Below, one piece after another: positions 1 to 13,171 of a DNA stretch of 64,000 nt. Origin of the DNA: Lichenostomus cassidix (taxonomy: Eukaryota > Chordata > Aves > Passeriformes > Meliphagidae). The stretch covers positions 46,739,850 to 46,803,849 of the forward strand of contig CM039183.1 in NCBI GenBank assembly GCA_008360975.2, written 5' to 3'. The translations under genes and the position numbers were made by a program. The notes beneath the pieces were generated by a model that was not told the origin of the DNA, made no database searches, and saw only the letters and a list, made by a program, of their open reading frames with translations. Position 1 is the stretch's first letter, and each line of letters begins with the position of its first letter.

Positions 1-2344
1 GTTTTACATTAATAGCAGGTCTAAGCCAGTATTAAAACCTCAGACATACAATGCTAGTCAGAACAGGTTTTTAATAACTTAAGGCTATTATCCATTGGGA
101 AAAATATGGGCCAATACTTTACTGAATAATGAATATTGTTTCATATGGATTTATCATACACATTTTATAGTTTTCAGTCAAGTATAATACAAATGCTTCT
201 TATTACAGTGCTACTTCATGTCCTGTGTGAAGTTAATATGAAATACAATCTGTCTTCATTAAAAGACAGCAGAATACTAGAAGGGAAATCAACAAAAGCT
301 TTATAAAATAGCCAAATTAAGATGAAGTATGAGTATCTGCCAAGTGAAGAAGGTTCTTTCTGTACTAAATGAATTAAAGTTAAAATACGATGGACAAAAC
401 TAATTTATCCATTCTGAAAACAGAATTATAGTGGTGCAATGTCTTTCAAATACAGTGATCTGTTTATATACAGTGTTTTTTGTGAAGTATAGCATTTCAG
501 ACAGGATATTCCATCAGCAAGTCATTTAAAGTGATTGTCCACTAGAAGAAAAAAAATTATTTTTTTTTACTGTCATTGTAATTACAATGCATTAGTTAAA
601 AGGTCTGTTGTACTGTCATTTAACAATTTGGACAAGTACTCATTTAGACTACAGAAACATTAGGCCTTTGTTAAAAATGGCTACTATTTCACTGGTACTT
701 TTTCTTCTTCCTTTAAATTAAAAGTGGTGAATTACATAAACCACAAGGCTAAGCACTCAAGCAAGCAGACGACCCCTTTAAAGATGTTGAATCTAAAAGA
801 TCCAAAATGCATTGATGCTTCATTTAATTTCTGGCTTTTGTTTTTTTAATAGTTATTTTCATCCACATTACCATTTTTCTGGGAACATAAAACCTTCTTC
901 AGTGTAATAACACCATATATATATTTAAATTTTATTATTAGCTCCATCCTGTGAGAAAACTTCAGATATCAAGACAATTAAAATATTTACCATAAAAGTA
1001 CAAGCATTCTAACATGCATTCTAGCATGCTCCAAATTTCATTCTAAACATGACAAACAGTACCTCTTTTGGCATCTTCCCCCCTCCCTCCCAGCTAGTGA
1101 GACAGGAGGTGAAATGCAAGGACAGCTGAGATATTTCAAAGAAAATGCTGGTGTGCTCCACTTGAAGAACAACATAATAATTTGAAATTAACAAGGCAAA
1201 TAATTGTCTCAGAGAAAGTAAATGGGTAATAAGGCAAGTGGGTAGGAGAAGCCTACAGTATGCAGAACAGATTCCAATTTATAAAAGACAATGATCCTGA
1301 AAATTCTCATTTCTTCCATTCTTTAAATTCTTTTAGGGTCTGTCCCAAAACACTATTCAGCGAGCTTCTTGAGTTGGCTTTAGGTCCAACTGGTGACTTA
1401 ATCTAAGACTTTTTGAAGTCCTAATTGAGGCAATTAAACTTTGGCATGTAGTAGATGATTGAATTAAAGTCTAGAGGAAATAATAAAATTTCACTAGATC
1501 AGCTCAGCAAGTGCTATAGTGCATGGCACTGGTCATGACCAAAATTCAGATCTATTGCTGAGATTGGGTTCAGCAACTTGATGTATTATCACAGTTTTCA
1601 GCTTTACTTCATGCAAGGTGTGTAAGAAGTCATTAACATCTGCTCCTTCATATCTCCCTGTGAGTCAGCATCCCTTCTGCTATAGCACTCCAGTTAAGAC
1701 TGGTTCCAGCATCAATTAGGAATAGCCAACATTTATTAATTATACCTGTATTTTATAGTCCATTGCCATGTAGATCCTCAGTTTGAAAAGATGTTTCCTG
1801 AATAACAGTGGGAGAAAGACTTGGCACAGAGGCTCCCCCTCTTTACGCAAGACAGACAGGTTAATGGGAAAAAAGAGATTGCCTTAATTTTAGCAACTGG
1901 GAATTGAGATAGATACAAGACAAGCTGTGCTGCTTTAGTTGTTTAAGTCTGTGGTACAGTTTGTACTGCTGCATGCAGCTCCGCTTAAATTATGATCTGC
2001 AGCAGGAGCCATTTAATTTGCATTAGATTTGCATCTCTCCTCTTACATGGAGATCAAATAGCATCCCTGGAACAATGCTGAGGTGTGTTTGGAGGAATCA
2101 GAGGCTGCTGGCACAGCCTGAGGTGACCCACAGCTCTGCCTCCCAGCTAGGGAGTGGAGGTCTGGTTTTCCTCTCCATGGCCAGCCCCACTCCCTCAGAC
2201 CTTCTCCTCAGCACGCAGCTCCTCGTGGAGCCTGAGGGGCTCTTACCTACATTCTGAAGGTTTTAAGACAAAAATGGCAGCTAAGTTTTTGAAGAACATT
2301 CCAGTCTAACTAATATCCCTCTCCATTCCCCATCCCTGTAAGTA
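1..2344. other. AT-rich unique DNA, no gene recognised
   Basis: Every frame is broken by frequent stops and no splice-flanked open block stands out. A short pyrimidine-rich run lies near 1078-1092. A 12 bp unit is repeated twice in tandem at 1004-1027 with one difference. The segment around 1920-2050 is more complex in composition and holds the octamer pair listed separately. A 60-codon open frame near 2075-2257 is short, has no family resemblance and is not called as a gene. Confidence 0.6.
2016..2034 (+). promoter_or_regulatory. Paired octamer motifs ATTTGCAT, one helical turn apart
   Basis: Two exact ATTTGCAT octamers lie at 2016-2023 and 2027-2034, 11 bp start to start, in the same orientation. 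The octamer (reverse complement ATGCAAAT) is the classic POU/Oct-factor site. Spacing of about one helical turn would place two factors on the same DNA face. Nothing in the sequence shows that the site is used, and AT-rich DNA yields single octamers by chance. The pairing and the surrounding mixed-complexity block are the only reasons to list it. Confidence 0.2.
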
Positions 2345-2477
2345 TCCAAGGCCAGGTTGATCAGGGCTTTAAACAGCCTGGTCTAGTGGAAGGTGTCTGT
2401 CCATGACACAGGGGTTGGAACTACATGATCTTCCAATTCCCTTCCAACCCAAGCCATTCAATGTTTTTCTGTGATAG
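2345..2477 (+). mobile_element. CR1 LINE 3' tail fragment
   Basis: This is a 5'-truncated CR1 copy of about 130 bp covering only the 3' untranslated end. The diagnostic stretch runs from GGCCAGGTTGATCAGGGC (2350) through CCTGGTCTAGTGGAAGGTG, GGGGTTGGAACTACATGATC and CCCTTCCAACCCAAGCCATT, then decays at the terminal repeat (TTTTTCTGTGATAG). These phrases match the avian CR1 tail as I know it. CR1 is a non-LTR retrotransposon whose copies are mostly cut short at the 5' end, and this copy has no coding capacity. Substitutions relative to the remembered consensus indicate an old insertion. The 5' boundary is uncertain by about 10 bp. Confidence 0.9.
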
Positions 2478-5175
2478 TAAACACTGAACTGCACTAACTC
2501 TGGTCTAGAAGTTCAGCAAAAGCAAATTTTTTCAAAGATAAAGATGAATGCCATAAATAACCATTATATCGAATGCCAGTGAGTAATTTTCTTGCTGATA
2601 TATTCTCCATATATCAGGTGATATATTCATTTGTACTGCCTTCCTCCTGGATATGCCATTTGGGTTTGGAGGCACTCCTGGACACACTGAGTTTCAGGAA
2701 TCCCCTAAAGCCACTACATACCAGAATCCACCACATATTTAGAAGATTCATGAGGCTCCTCTATCTTTTAATAAGTGCTTTGACATACTTTCTTCTGTCT
2801 TGCTGATCCCACAGTAAACACAGATTTTTAGAATCAAGAACTTAGGCCACTGAATAGTATTTTCCAAGAATTATCCTTGTTTAAGCATAAGTTTAGTAAA
2901 GTATATATCTAACAGATGGATTCTTAATGCCTGTGACTTTGGAGCTTTCAGGTGTTGACAGATGTATTGAAAAGGTGTCTTCCCAGAAAAAAAAAAAAAT
3001 AGGGTTTTATCATAATGTAACTTCAGCTCTGCTGAAATGGAACATACAAGCATCAACAAACATTGCCTTAAAACCCCCTGTATATGAAACTGTTCACATA
3101 ATGCTGAAGAATAATGCTTTGCTCCTCACATCTTTTGAAAGCATGGCATCTTTAAGCTAAGTAAACAATTAAGTGAAATAAGAAGTTTATCTCCCTATTA
3201 TGTTCTGCATAGGTTCTTATTACTGCTATCCCATTCTGCATTCAGCACTGTAACTCTCATATGTCACTTGCAGCTTGTTTTCTCTCAGTCTCTACAGAGA
3301 ATTATGTGAGCAGTATAATTCTTCCCTTTGGTAGTTTTCTTTGAGGTGGAGAGTCAGTTGCACACATGAGCTGCTGTATTTTTAAGCAAGGGAAAGTATG
3401 ATCAAAGAAATATGCCTTACACTTCAAGGAGAAAATAATGATATTTGTGACAATACATATTTCATGAAAACTGTAAATTTAATTTAGTGAAGAAATAGAA
3501 CTTTGTTTAAACAGTAAAGGAAAAGCTTTCATTACAGTGAAAGCAGAGAGAAATTTTTCTTATGAGTACATAAACAGAGTAAGTAAATACATAAACAGCA
3601 ATGTTGCTTAAACAGATTTTCCCCACAGAGCTCTTGCTACCCAAAACCCATGGGACAGTTCAAGCAGTGAAATTTATGTCCAGTAGAAGTAAAATATTCT
3701 AAAATTTAATAGGAACAAATTATGCTCATGTATTTTCATGCTGAAAAATATCAAAATTAAACAAATTAAAAGTGGAACATAAATAGGTGAAAGCCAGATT
3801 CTGCTTTGCTTTTCATACATTTTGAAAACAATCATCATCTATCACTACCTAATATTTAGTTTCTAAAGTAATGATGAACATTCTGTTGTCTGTGTAATAA
3901 ACATACAACTTTAAACAGGATTTAGATACCCCTCTCTCTCCAGTCAGAACATGAAGGATATTTCTTTGGATAATAAAAAGTATGCAAGTGGGTAAAAAAA
4001 AAAGTGATCTGGAGGTCAATGACTTCCAGCTCCAGTGTATTAACAGAAAAACACAAACCAAAACTGAAGATCCTTTGGTGGAGGTCTCTTATTTCAGCTC
4101 CTTCCTGTTCACATGTGGAATTGTGAGTACTTCAGCTGACCTCAGCTGTGCAGTACTACACAAGTGAGAACTATGCCAAGGACTGTGTAAACCTCGACTG
4201 TCCTCTATTTTAATGCATTTTTCACTTAGACTTGTTTTATTCAACACTTATATCCCTCATCTCTTCCTTTTATTGTGCTTGTTTAGTAGTCCTATTCCTT
4301 GCATGTCACCTAGGCTAGGCTTAAAAATGGGGGAAAAATGGGGGGAATTGTGTCTTGTATTACATAAAATGAACACTTTTCCCATAGTGTATGAATTTCT
4401 TTTCCTTCCCAACACAGAGCACACACTGTATAAAAAAAATCCTAATAGCAATTAAAATAATGAATCTAAATTTATATACCTTATCCATGGAAAACTTCAA
4501 TATCATAGGAGATTGTTTTGAAAGAAAAGAAGAACACTGTTTCTGTCTGAATGATCTTTGTAAACATAAGAACTATTTTACATGTCTGAGGTTTCTCCAA
4601 GAATATTTGCTTTCTTGACATTGTGCTGAGAACAGCCTCAAGGTGAAGAATTATCTTTGAGAAAAACCCCTCTACAAATAAAGTGAATAAATGCTCCCAG
4701 CTTTACTGTCTTGAATAATTTACTGAAATGTAGATTGTCAAAGATAAAGGAAAACTTGGTTTGTTTTACTTAGTCTTTAATGATGTCATCTGATCAGCTA
4801 CTATGTAAAAAAAAAAGTAATCGAGTAGACATGTATAAAAGAGAAAAAATGAAAGCAAAAACACCCCTCTGGTATAAGTATTAACTTCAAACCAATAATA
4901 ATGCTAACAAAATATTCCAACATATGATTAATATATGCATTTACATATATTTATTAATGATCTTGAAGTGGCAGTTTATGGCATCTAGGTGAGAGAATTG
5001 TCAGAAGACTTCACAAAACTAAAAAGAGCTATATTACCAGCAAAATAAATTGTTTGTAAATTAATGCAAACAGTGGGAAAATTTCAAACAGAAATATGAG
5101 TATCTATTTTTATGTTTTAAATTACCAGCATGATGCCTGTACAAAGCTCAGAGAGAAGCTATGCTTGGTAAGAGC
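2478..5175. other. Unique AT-rich DNA, no gene recognised
   Basis: Stops are dense in all frames. The only open frames, of 60 to 80 codons, are rich in Phe, Ile, Leu, Ser and Cys, as expected from translated AT-rich noise. Short A-runs occur (for example 2987-2999). I see no repeat family, RNA gene or splice-flanked exon. Confidence 0.55.
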
Positions 5176-5195
5176 AAATAAATAAATAAATAAAT
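5176..5195. repeat. (AAAT)5 microsatellite
   Basis: Five uninterrupted AAAT units are followed by TTGTTTCTG. This is a short simple repeat with no adjoining retrotransposon tail that I can see. Confidence 0.9.
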
Positions 5196-5386
5196 TTGTT
5201 TCTGTGTACAATCAGTGCAATGTATTTCTAAAAAGATATTAATGTATATTGGATTGAGAGTGAATGTTATCACTCTGAACATTTTTGTGAAATGAACATA
5301 GGTAAGGAGAGTGTGACTTGTTTAGGAGAGTTGTAAGATATTGGAGATTAAGTCTGCATCACTGAGGAAAGACCAGTTAAAAAGGC

Positions 5387-5406
5387 ATTATTTATATATA
5401 AATAAT
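5387..5406. repeat. 20 bp perfect AT palindrome
   Basis: ATTATTTATATATAAATAAT equals its own reverse complement over all 20 bases and is flanked by GGC and AGTG. The sequence is wholly A/T, so a chance origin in this context is plausible. It could extrude as a small cruciform, but no function can be read from it. Confidence 0.85.
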
Positions 5407-6567
5407 AGTGAAAAAAGAAGGTTACAAGGGGTTATGAGAAGGGAATGTGTCTACTTTATACTTATAATAAATTAAGAATTGACAACAGGCTATATCTCTT
5501 ATACTACACCAAATGTAGCAGTGTAATTTAATGGGAAAAAAAAAGTTGATCAGCTGAGAGCTGTGAAAGATTTTAAAGGTATTTGGATGGTTAGTAAGAC
5601 CATGTACTGATAATCAGCTGACAACTTTGAAAAACATTACATGTTGACATTCATGACCAAATTAAACAGAATTTCGCTGGAGTAAGGAAGGAATTGCTTC
5701 TACACAGGGATCTGTTGCATTTCGTCATTTTGGAGATTTTCTCTAACTTCCTGTACCCCAATATTGTCCAATTCCAGACACAAGATTATATGGACCACTG
5801 ATTTAATTCTATTGGTAAACTGCTGCTCCACTCCCATGTTAGGCAACATTTAATAATTTTGTCATAGCTTTTTTACTTTTGGCTGAGTTTCTTTCTGTTT
5901 ACAATATTTATAAGTATCTGGATTTCTTTATTGTTAGCAATTCCCTGATCTATGAAATTTCCCTTCATATTTTGGACCAAGCATTTCCCATCCTCTTAAG
6001 AATATTAATGGAACAATTAATCACTTTCTAAGTATTATGAATTTTAAAAATTCCCTGTACTGTTTATATGTGTTTGAGAAACCATGTTAAACTTTATATA
6101 TATTGTGCCAACACTGTATCTGACATTTAAAAACTTACAAATATTTGGACAAGAATCCTGGAAGACAGTTCAAATTCAAGCAGCTCTTATGCCTGGACAT
6201 CTTTAGGAAATTTTCAGTGTTTACAAAGAAATGACTTCTTTGGTGGAGTATTTGCAGTGTTTCAGGATTGAAGGGAATTATGAAGGATGTGCACTTTTAA
6301 CGCAAAAAGCCATTTAAAAGACCACTAAATGTACGTATAGTTCTTTAAATATCCTTTACTGTATCATAGGCTTAACATGACCATTCAGACACATAATTTT
6401 AACAGAATGTGTGAGTTTATCAGCTGTATAGAGATTTGAATGTGAACACTGTAGTGGTTATTTCACTTACAAGTTTTCATGTCATCACAATGCTTTTTTC
6501 ACCCCAAAACATCACAACAAAATTTACCCTTGAACTATTTGTTTCAAAGCAAGCAAATACTTCATAT
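5407..6567. other. Unique AT-rich DNA, nothing recognised
   Basis: No open frame of note, no repeat family and no exon-like block was found. The sequence is typical of avian intron or intergenic DNA. Confidence 0.5.
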
Positions 6568-6573
6568 TATATA

Positions 6574-6626
<53 letters not shown>
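6568..6626. repeat. (TA)n microsatellite with a short (AC)3 edge
   Basis: Alternating TA runs from 6568 to 6620 with a single TG interruption at 6578-6579, then ACACAC to 6626. Nearby text (TTTATATATATTT, about 6636-6648) is related AT-rich sequence. Two overlapping open frames of 82 and 92 codons across this tract encode Tyr-Ile repeats. They are artefacts of the microsatellite, not genes. The tract is probably length-polymorphic. Confidence 0.95.
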
Positions 6627-6649
6627 TATGTGTTTTTTATATATATTTG

Positions 6650-9600
6650 GTTTTGCTGAATGTTTTTATTGTGGGGATTATTAATCAAAACAAGAAGGAA
6701 AAAAGTGAATCCAATGCTAATCTGAAAAATCAGGGCATCATGCCCTGGAGGATATGAGATTCAGGCCTCGAAGGACACCACTTCCCAATGGTGGGATAAC
6801 TCACATAAGATATTCCTGCCCCAGGATACAACTGAATTCAACACAGATAAAAGACAGGAGTTACTCCATCATTTTTCAGATGCTAGTGTAACACAAACTG
6901 TAAACTCCCTAATTAGAGAGATAGAAAACTTGACTTTTGATAGATGTGTTGACTGAAGTCTGCAGCTGTCGCTGAACAATTGCCCTGGAGTTGTTCTGGG
7001 TTGCCCAGGACTTCAGTCACACAGCATGAACACCTTAAAACCAACTCCTCCCTTACCCTGCAAGTTAAACCCAAGGTTTAGGTAAAAGCTAACATTCTGA
7101 GAGGGCCAAAAAATATATACTCCCCCAAATTCCTTTCTACCACTAAACTTCTCTTCTGGACTGAACTGTCCCTTGCTGTCAGAGCTGGCAGAGGAATGAA
7201 AAAGTGAGAATTACTGTTTAAAGAAAAAGCATTGAAGGGCTTAAACTCACTATGAAAGTAGGAATCCCCTTGAGTTGAGTATAACACATCAAATGAGAAG
7301 AGTCAAAAGAGAGTACAGTCAGTTCTCCCAGGGAGGGTTCAAAGAACAATTCTCTAGCCATCCGGAATCCCCTATCAAAGTGAAATCCCTGAAATACACC
7401 TGTATAGGTCAGACATGCATAATATTCCATGGTGTGAAGACCCAAAAAGTCAGGACAGTTACTTCTGATGCTTGCTGTGAGAAGACCTTTCATCAAGCCT
7501 AATATTCTTTTAGTCTGTTGAGTCTGATCAAGATAAAATGAAATGAAGTCTTGATATGTGTCCGTACTTAGCCTCCTAACACCATTTGAGATACTTCTCT
7601 AAAGGGAACAGGTTCCAGGCAGGACAACAATTTGTGAACCTGTTGGCATCCAAGGAGAGCTGGAAGGAAGATACAACTATTGCATTCTCAAGCATGGTCA
7701 GTATGAAAGGAGGCATTAACAATTCTCAGTAGTAATATCTGTCTGATTATTAGTGTGTCTTTGCTAACTTTAGTCAGCCATGAAGAACATACTTAATGAT
7801 GGTGAGATGGTGCATAATGACGTAGGTCTGAATTTTTTAATAGAAACTCTCTGTGTGACAAATGATGTATTAACTTTAACTTGGACTAAGTCTTTAATAT
7901 CCTGCCCAGTGAAAGAAGTCTTATGGGTAGTACCAAATTTACAGCCAACTTTCGCATTAGTCTTGAGAGTTTCCTCAGTTTGCTCTTGCAGCTGGTAAGG
8001 AAATGAGTAAGTTTTGAGGGGTGAACAGCCTACCAAATCTGTGTTTTACTTTCCTAAATATACCAAGAGACCTCTGTGGTAGATATTGCTGTCTCTGCAC
8101 TGGAAACTGTACTTCACATTATCTGCAGATGAGAATAATACAGAAAAGAAACATTTTTGTCTAAGAAAATTTCCTTTCCTTACATAAAATATTAGGAAAA
8201 TGCAATTTTTAAAAAGACATGAACTTTACAAAACTGGTGCCTCCTGATATTCATGTAATAAATGACTTTTTTCTTTTTTTAACGTTTCAATTGCAAGGCT
8301 TGTGTTCAACTTTGTTGATTATATTTGGAAAATTAGAATTCCATGTTTATTGACTTTTTTTTCCCTGAAATTTTCCAGATTTATAGATATAAAATACTTT
8401 TCTAATTGGCACCAAAGCATACTAGTTTGGAGACATGCAAACCAAGACTGGTGTTTTACTAACTCACATATCATGATAATGGACCACCCCTTTGGCACCC
8501 TTAGCATAATAGAAATAGTTGATTTTCCTCTAAATACACTGTTTTAATCCCACAGTACATAAGGAAAATGGAATAAGTGTTTTGATTATTTGCAATGTAA
8601 AATCTGGCTCATATTCCCATTGCCTTATGGGGGCTGTGACAAAACTAAGAAATAAGATGTATTGTTCAAAAATTGGTGTGATGTAGCTGACTACAAGCAG
8701 AGAACACAGCTGAAGTGATGCCCCATGATAAGTAATAGAATAGAGAAGAGCTACCAAAATCTGAACCTAGCTAAGTAAGAGTTAATATTAGGCTGTTGAA
8801 CAACAGGAAGTTTCAATGTCTATTCCACTTATGGGAAAGAATGCAAACATGCTTAAATTTACCTATAAAATAGCAAAAGCCAATCCTTCACAATAATTAT
8901 TTTTTAATGCTACTGCATAGCAAATATTTTCTTAACTTATGCAACATAAAAGCCAAGATGAACTCAGTAAATATAGACACAATCTTACCACAGGCCAATA
9001 CCAAGCCTAATAAAGTTCCCAAAGACATCATTCAGCATTGTATGCCTTTGATAGACACAATTTAAACACCAAAACCATTATCACTATAAAAGTAATAAGT
9101 TGTTTGTCTTGAGCAAATTTTAAGAGATCATAATTTTTTTTCACACACACCTGTAAGGAAAATAGTCAAAATACCATAGTGTTGGTGTTCATCAGGGCTT
9201 TAGCCTAAAACAACAGCTTTAATGCATGTTATGTGCTCAATTTCTCAAAGCTATGTCTTATTTGCAAATACCAGTATGTCAGAATGCCAACATTTTGTTA
9301 GTAGCCTCCAATTATTATCCTAAGTCGTTGGTTACCAAGGCAGTTACGCACTAGTACCCAACAGATTAAAGGCATTTGGCTGCTCATTTAGGTGCTTTTC
9401 CTCTCTTAATTTTACTTTGCAGAGGCTGTACCATTTTTTTGGGAAATGCTGAAGTGGGAAAAGAGGGGACAATAGGCACAGGGTACATCTTCTGTGTCCA
9501 GGAAAGGATAAGCCATTTCTTCACCTTTTCTTGCTGTTGTAATACATTTCAAGCTCACAAATATTAAACTTCTAAGGGAATGATGACTTTTGTTTGCAGC

Positions 9601-12263
9601 TGCCAGAAAAAAAGTGCCCTTTGTTTGCAGCCTGTCAATAGAATGACCTTTCCCTCCTGCCAATTTATGCTGAAGAAATACACGTGATTGTTTTCCCTTT
9701 GCTGCGTGTTTCAAGATCTTCCAAATTTGTTTGATCAATGGTTCAGAAGCTTTCAAACTGACATGAGAAAATACGCATTTTTGCAGACTCATTTTCAGTT
9801 GGATCTGAAGCAGCTGAAGCTAGAGATCAGCAAGAATTAATCTGCACTTAATGAAGGAAACTTGCTGAATTTCTATAAATGCTTGCCTATGACACATATC
9901 CACAGTTATATAAGCAGTCTGCCATTTATGCAATCTGCTTTGGCAATATTTGTATTTGTATTCAAATGTTTTTCCTTGTGAAAATAAATCAAAACCTTGT
10001 AATTGCCTATCAGTCAATAACCTGCCTTTTGGAATGCAACCTCAAAAGCAACAACAGGCTTCACAAGCCACTATCAGGTTTTCTGAGCTGGTGTAGGCAG
10101 CAATACTTTCTTCCTGCTGTGTTCAAAGCAGATGCTGTCTTTGTCTTTAATGAAACAATGCAGATGCACCAAAGTTTCATATAACTGCAACAAAAATTCA
10201 TAAAGTAACTTCAGAGGCATTTTTGCCTGTGTGGCTACGTGGCAGGTATAGATGTACTCCAATCTTTTTGCCTGTACTCCAAGTTCTCTGGCAATTACAC
10301 AGCCACATTATCATGGCATTGTATCCAAGCTACAAATCTCTGTTAAGAAGCAGCATATGTTATCCTGAGCACATGCTGCATGTTAGCACTGTGTTACTGC
10401 TTCTTATCTGCATCCGAGCAGAGTAGATCTCCAACCAATCTCTTTTATTTCTCTGAAGATCAATGCAAAATTGACATTAGGCCCTCTGAAATGCTCCATA
10501 CTGGCACCACACTGCCCATCAGCAGTATCTGTTATCTACTGTTGCACTGGGAAATGGCCAAGATCATCTACAGTAGAAGCTCCTGAATGTTTTGATCTTG
10601 CATACATGTAACCAGTTATGCCAGCTCTGTATATCTTCGCTACTTTTAAAAAACATACCTTAGCAATGACTGCCTGCACCACAGTACATGTTCTTTGAGT
10701 GACAGGAAGCACGGATCAGATTTTTATGTGATTTTATAGAAGACTGCTTGTTTGAGTGGCACAGCACCTGTCCACTAAGGTGCCTGAATTTTGATGGATT
10801 TTAGCAAGTAGCATGCTGGTTGGACTCCCATGCTGTGTACAGGATGGATTACTTGCCTAGTTTGCCAAGTCAGGAGCCATGGCTGTATCACATGCATTGC
10901 ATATGAATCAATCTGCACTTCCCTATTGATCTCAAATATAAAAATATACATTATGTAAGTTTCATAAAGGTAGGACACATGCAGTATGCATAAATCTCAT
11001 TTCCTCATAAGAGGTGGGTTATACATCAAAGACAGAGCAGTGACAAACAAAGGTGAAGTCCCTTAGCCCCAAAGAAAAAAGTTGAAGAGAATTTTACCCA
11101 AACAGTACGTGCATGAGAATCAGATATAGGAATGTGGGAAAAGTTATAGCAGAGTAAACTGTTGTGCTGGGGTAAGTCTGGGTGGTGTCTCTGAGCCCTT
11201 AGTAGCCTGTGACCAGCAGTTGGATTCCTCTTGCCTTATATGTGGCATCTCACAGAGATGTGCTGTCCTAACTGTGCCTCTCAGCTGTGTTTTGAGGGGA
11301 GTCATGCTGCCCTTCTACCCTCTGGCAGCTGCACCAGGACCCCTTCCAAAAGCATCTTAGAATATTATCAGCTTACTCAGTAATTTTGAGGTCATGCCAG
11401 TTTTGTTTGCAGCCAAATATGTGTTTAGCATAGGCTAAGTGAACATTTGCGTTCAGGCAATTACAGCTTTGATGCAGTAGCATCCCAAACCAACTCTCCA
11501 TTCTTTTCACTGGGTCAATGGTCTTTTGCTGCTGCTTCTGCCCAGAGTGTTGTGGTAGCCTCAGCTGCATAAACTCTTAGCTGAACTTGCTTCCTTGTGG
11601 CAAGCATTTAATCACATGGCTCCTCCATGTTTGCTCTAGAAGGTGGCAGCAAGCACTCACCCAGGCAGGGAAGGACCTTTCCTGGAAGCTGCAGGGACCA
11701 CCCCTTCAGCTTTTTATTGCAGCCCCTCAGGTGAGAGTGCTACCTGAATTGTGAATGTTTCTCCTTCACTGCATTTCAGGGTAAGGCCCAGTGATTTAAG
11801 GCCAATATTTGAGGGCATAGCCCTCAAACAAACATGGCCTGCTGCATTAGGACACAATTCAAAAAGTTGCTCAGCTGTTAGTTACTGGTTCTTGGGTAAG
11901 AACTGATGAAATATAATGCAAGCATTTCTAGTCCCTGAAGCTGACTGTGCCTTAAACAGACTGGATTACTTGGGCAGCTATGTGGAGAGGAACAGTAGGC
12001 AAAGAGGCAGTAAACATCATAATCCTAAACAACTCCCAGGTGCACTTATCAAGATTACAGTCTTCCCTCCCTCTCCCCACCCTTTCAGCATCCATCTATC
12101 AAGACATGCATTGCTGGAGCAAGTGTTGGTACATCAGCTTATTAATGGCATTTTCCCACATTTCTACTCAGAGCTACATGGTGCTGGAAAGCTGTCATGT
12201 TTGTGCCTAGTGTAAGACCACACAATGAGATTTTGTGCCAAAATACAAGGGTTTGTGACTTAC
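6650..12263. other. Unique DNA, no gene recognised
   Basis: This long stretch has no identifiable interspersed repeat. A 126-codon minus-strand open frame at 9412-9792 shows no family motif. A good 3' splice-site-like sequence at about 9400-9420 (CTCTCTTAATTTTACTTTGCAG) has no convincing donor after it. The block 11160-11900 is somewhat richer in G and C but holds no recognisable element. At 11750-11775 an acceptor-like and a donor-like sequence abut directly, leaving no room for an exon. Confidence 0.5.
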
Positions 12264-12360
12264 CATAGGTATCAGGTATGCCATGAAAAGTGCTATGAGA
12301 TGCTCTCTCTACTAATTTAAAATCCTTTACCACCTTCAGTGCTGTGACTGAGCTCAGGCT
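12264..12360 (-). other. Candidate internal exon, minus strand (97 bp)
   Basis: Read on the minus strand, this block is followed by a perfect donor core (CTATG, then GTAAGTCAC). It is preceded by CTGTTCAG with a CTAAC branchpoint-like motif about 20 nt upstream of the AG. The polypyrimidine tract is only moderate. One frame is open across all 97 nt, starting in phase 0 and leaving one spare base, and includes the peptide KVVKDFKLVERASHSTF. I do not recognise the product. A 93-codon unspliced open frame spans it, so openness alone means little. This could equally be a pseudo-exon, since vertebrate introns hold many. Confidence 0.2.
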
Positions 12361-13171
12361 CTGAACAGCTGGGATGTTAGGTGGAAGCAGATGCCAGTGG
12401 ATGGAGCAAAATGATACATTCATAGTGCAAAAAGGAGCATGACTGTAGTCATATCAGCACAGTGTCATCCCAAACTCACTGGGCTTGCTGAGATGTACAG
12501 CTTATTAGTCCATGCACATTGGTTTCCTTCCACAGGCAGGCTGCTTCCTGAGGTTAAACCAGCTTGTCTGGTACATGTGCTACACCATATTGTCACACCA
12601 GCTCATGTGACAGAGCTCAGACACTCGTGCACTCCTCTCCTTGTGCACTGTAACTCTATTCCAGGCAGCTGGGAAGGTAAATAATGACTGAGTGGGGGCT
12701 CTTTACACTTGTGCATGCAGGCTGCTGACAAGCATTTGCAATCCCACCCTTACTGTCTTTTAAAATCTAGTCCCAGATGAATATGGGTTTCCAGAGTCGA
12801 CAGATACCTGATAATAGCCAGATGACTGCAGGAACAGTACAAGACACTTTTTTGTGGACCACTGATACAGCTTCCTTTATAAGATGTGAATGATGATTTC
12901 ACAGCTCACACTGATGCTCTCACAACAAAGGTGCGAGTGCAGACATCCAGACAAAGTGATCTTCCATCAACACCTCGCTTAAGGTACGACCCACAGTACT
13001 GATAGTCTCATGACAATGCACACTTTTAGAGCAATTTATGGACCTTTTACTTTCCTTTTCTTTATAACCTCATTTATGTTTGTTCTTAATTATGCTTGAA
13101 CTTCTTCATTATCTTCCATATCCTAGCAGCCATGACTTTAACAGCCAACTGCTTAATTACTTTCTTTTCAG
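12361..13171. other. Unique DNA between two exon candidates
   Basis: No repeat or gene was recognised. The far right end carries the pyrimidine tract TTACTTTCTTTTCAG that would serve the plus-strand exon candidate beginning at 13172. Confidence 0.45.

Noticed and set aside
6436..6757. Two open frames encoding Tyr-Ile repeats
   Set aside because: They are the direct translation of the TA microsatellite.
9412..9792. 126-codon minus-strand open frame
   Set aside because: No motif or splice context was found.
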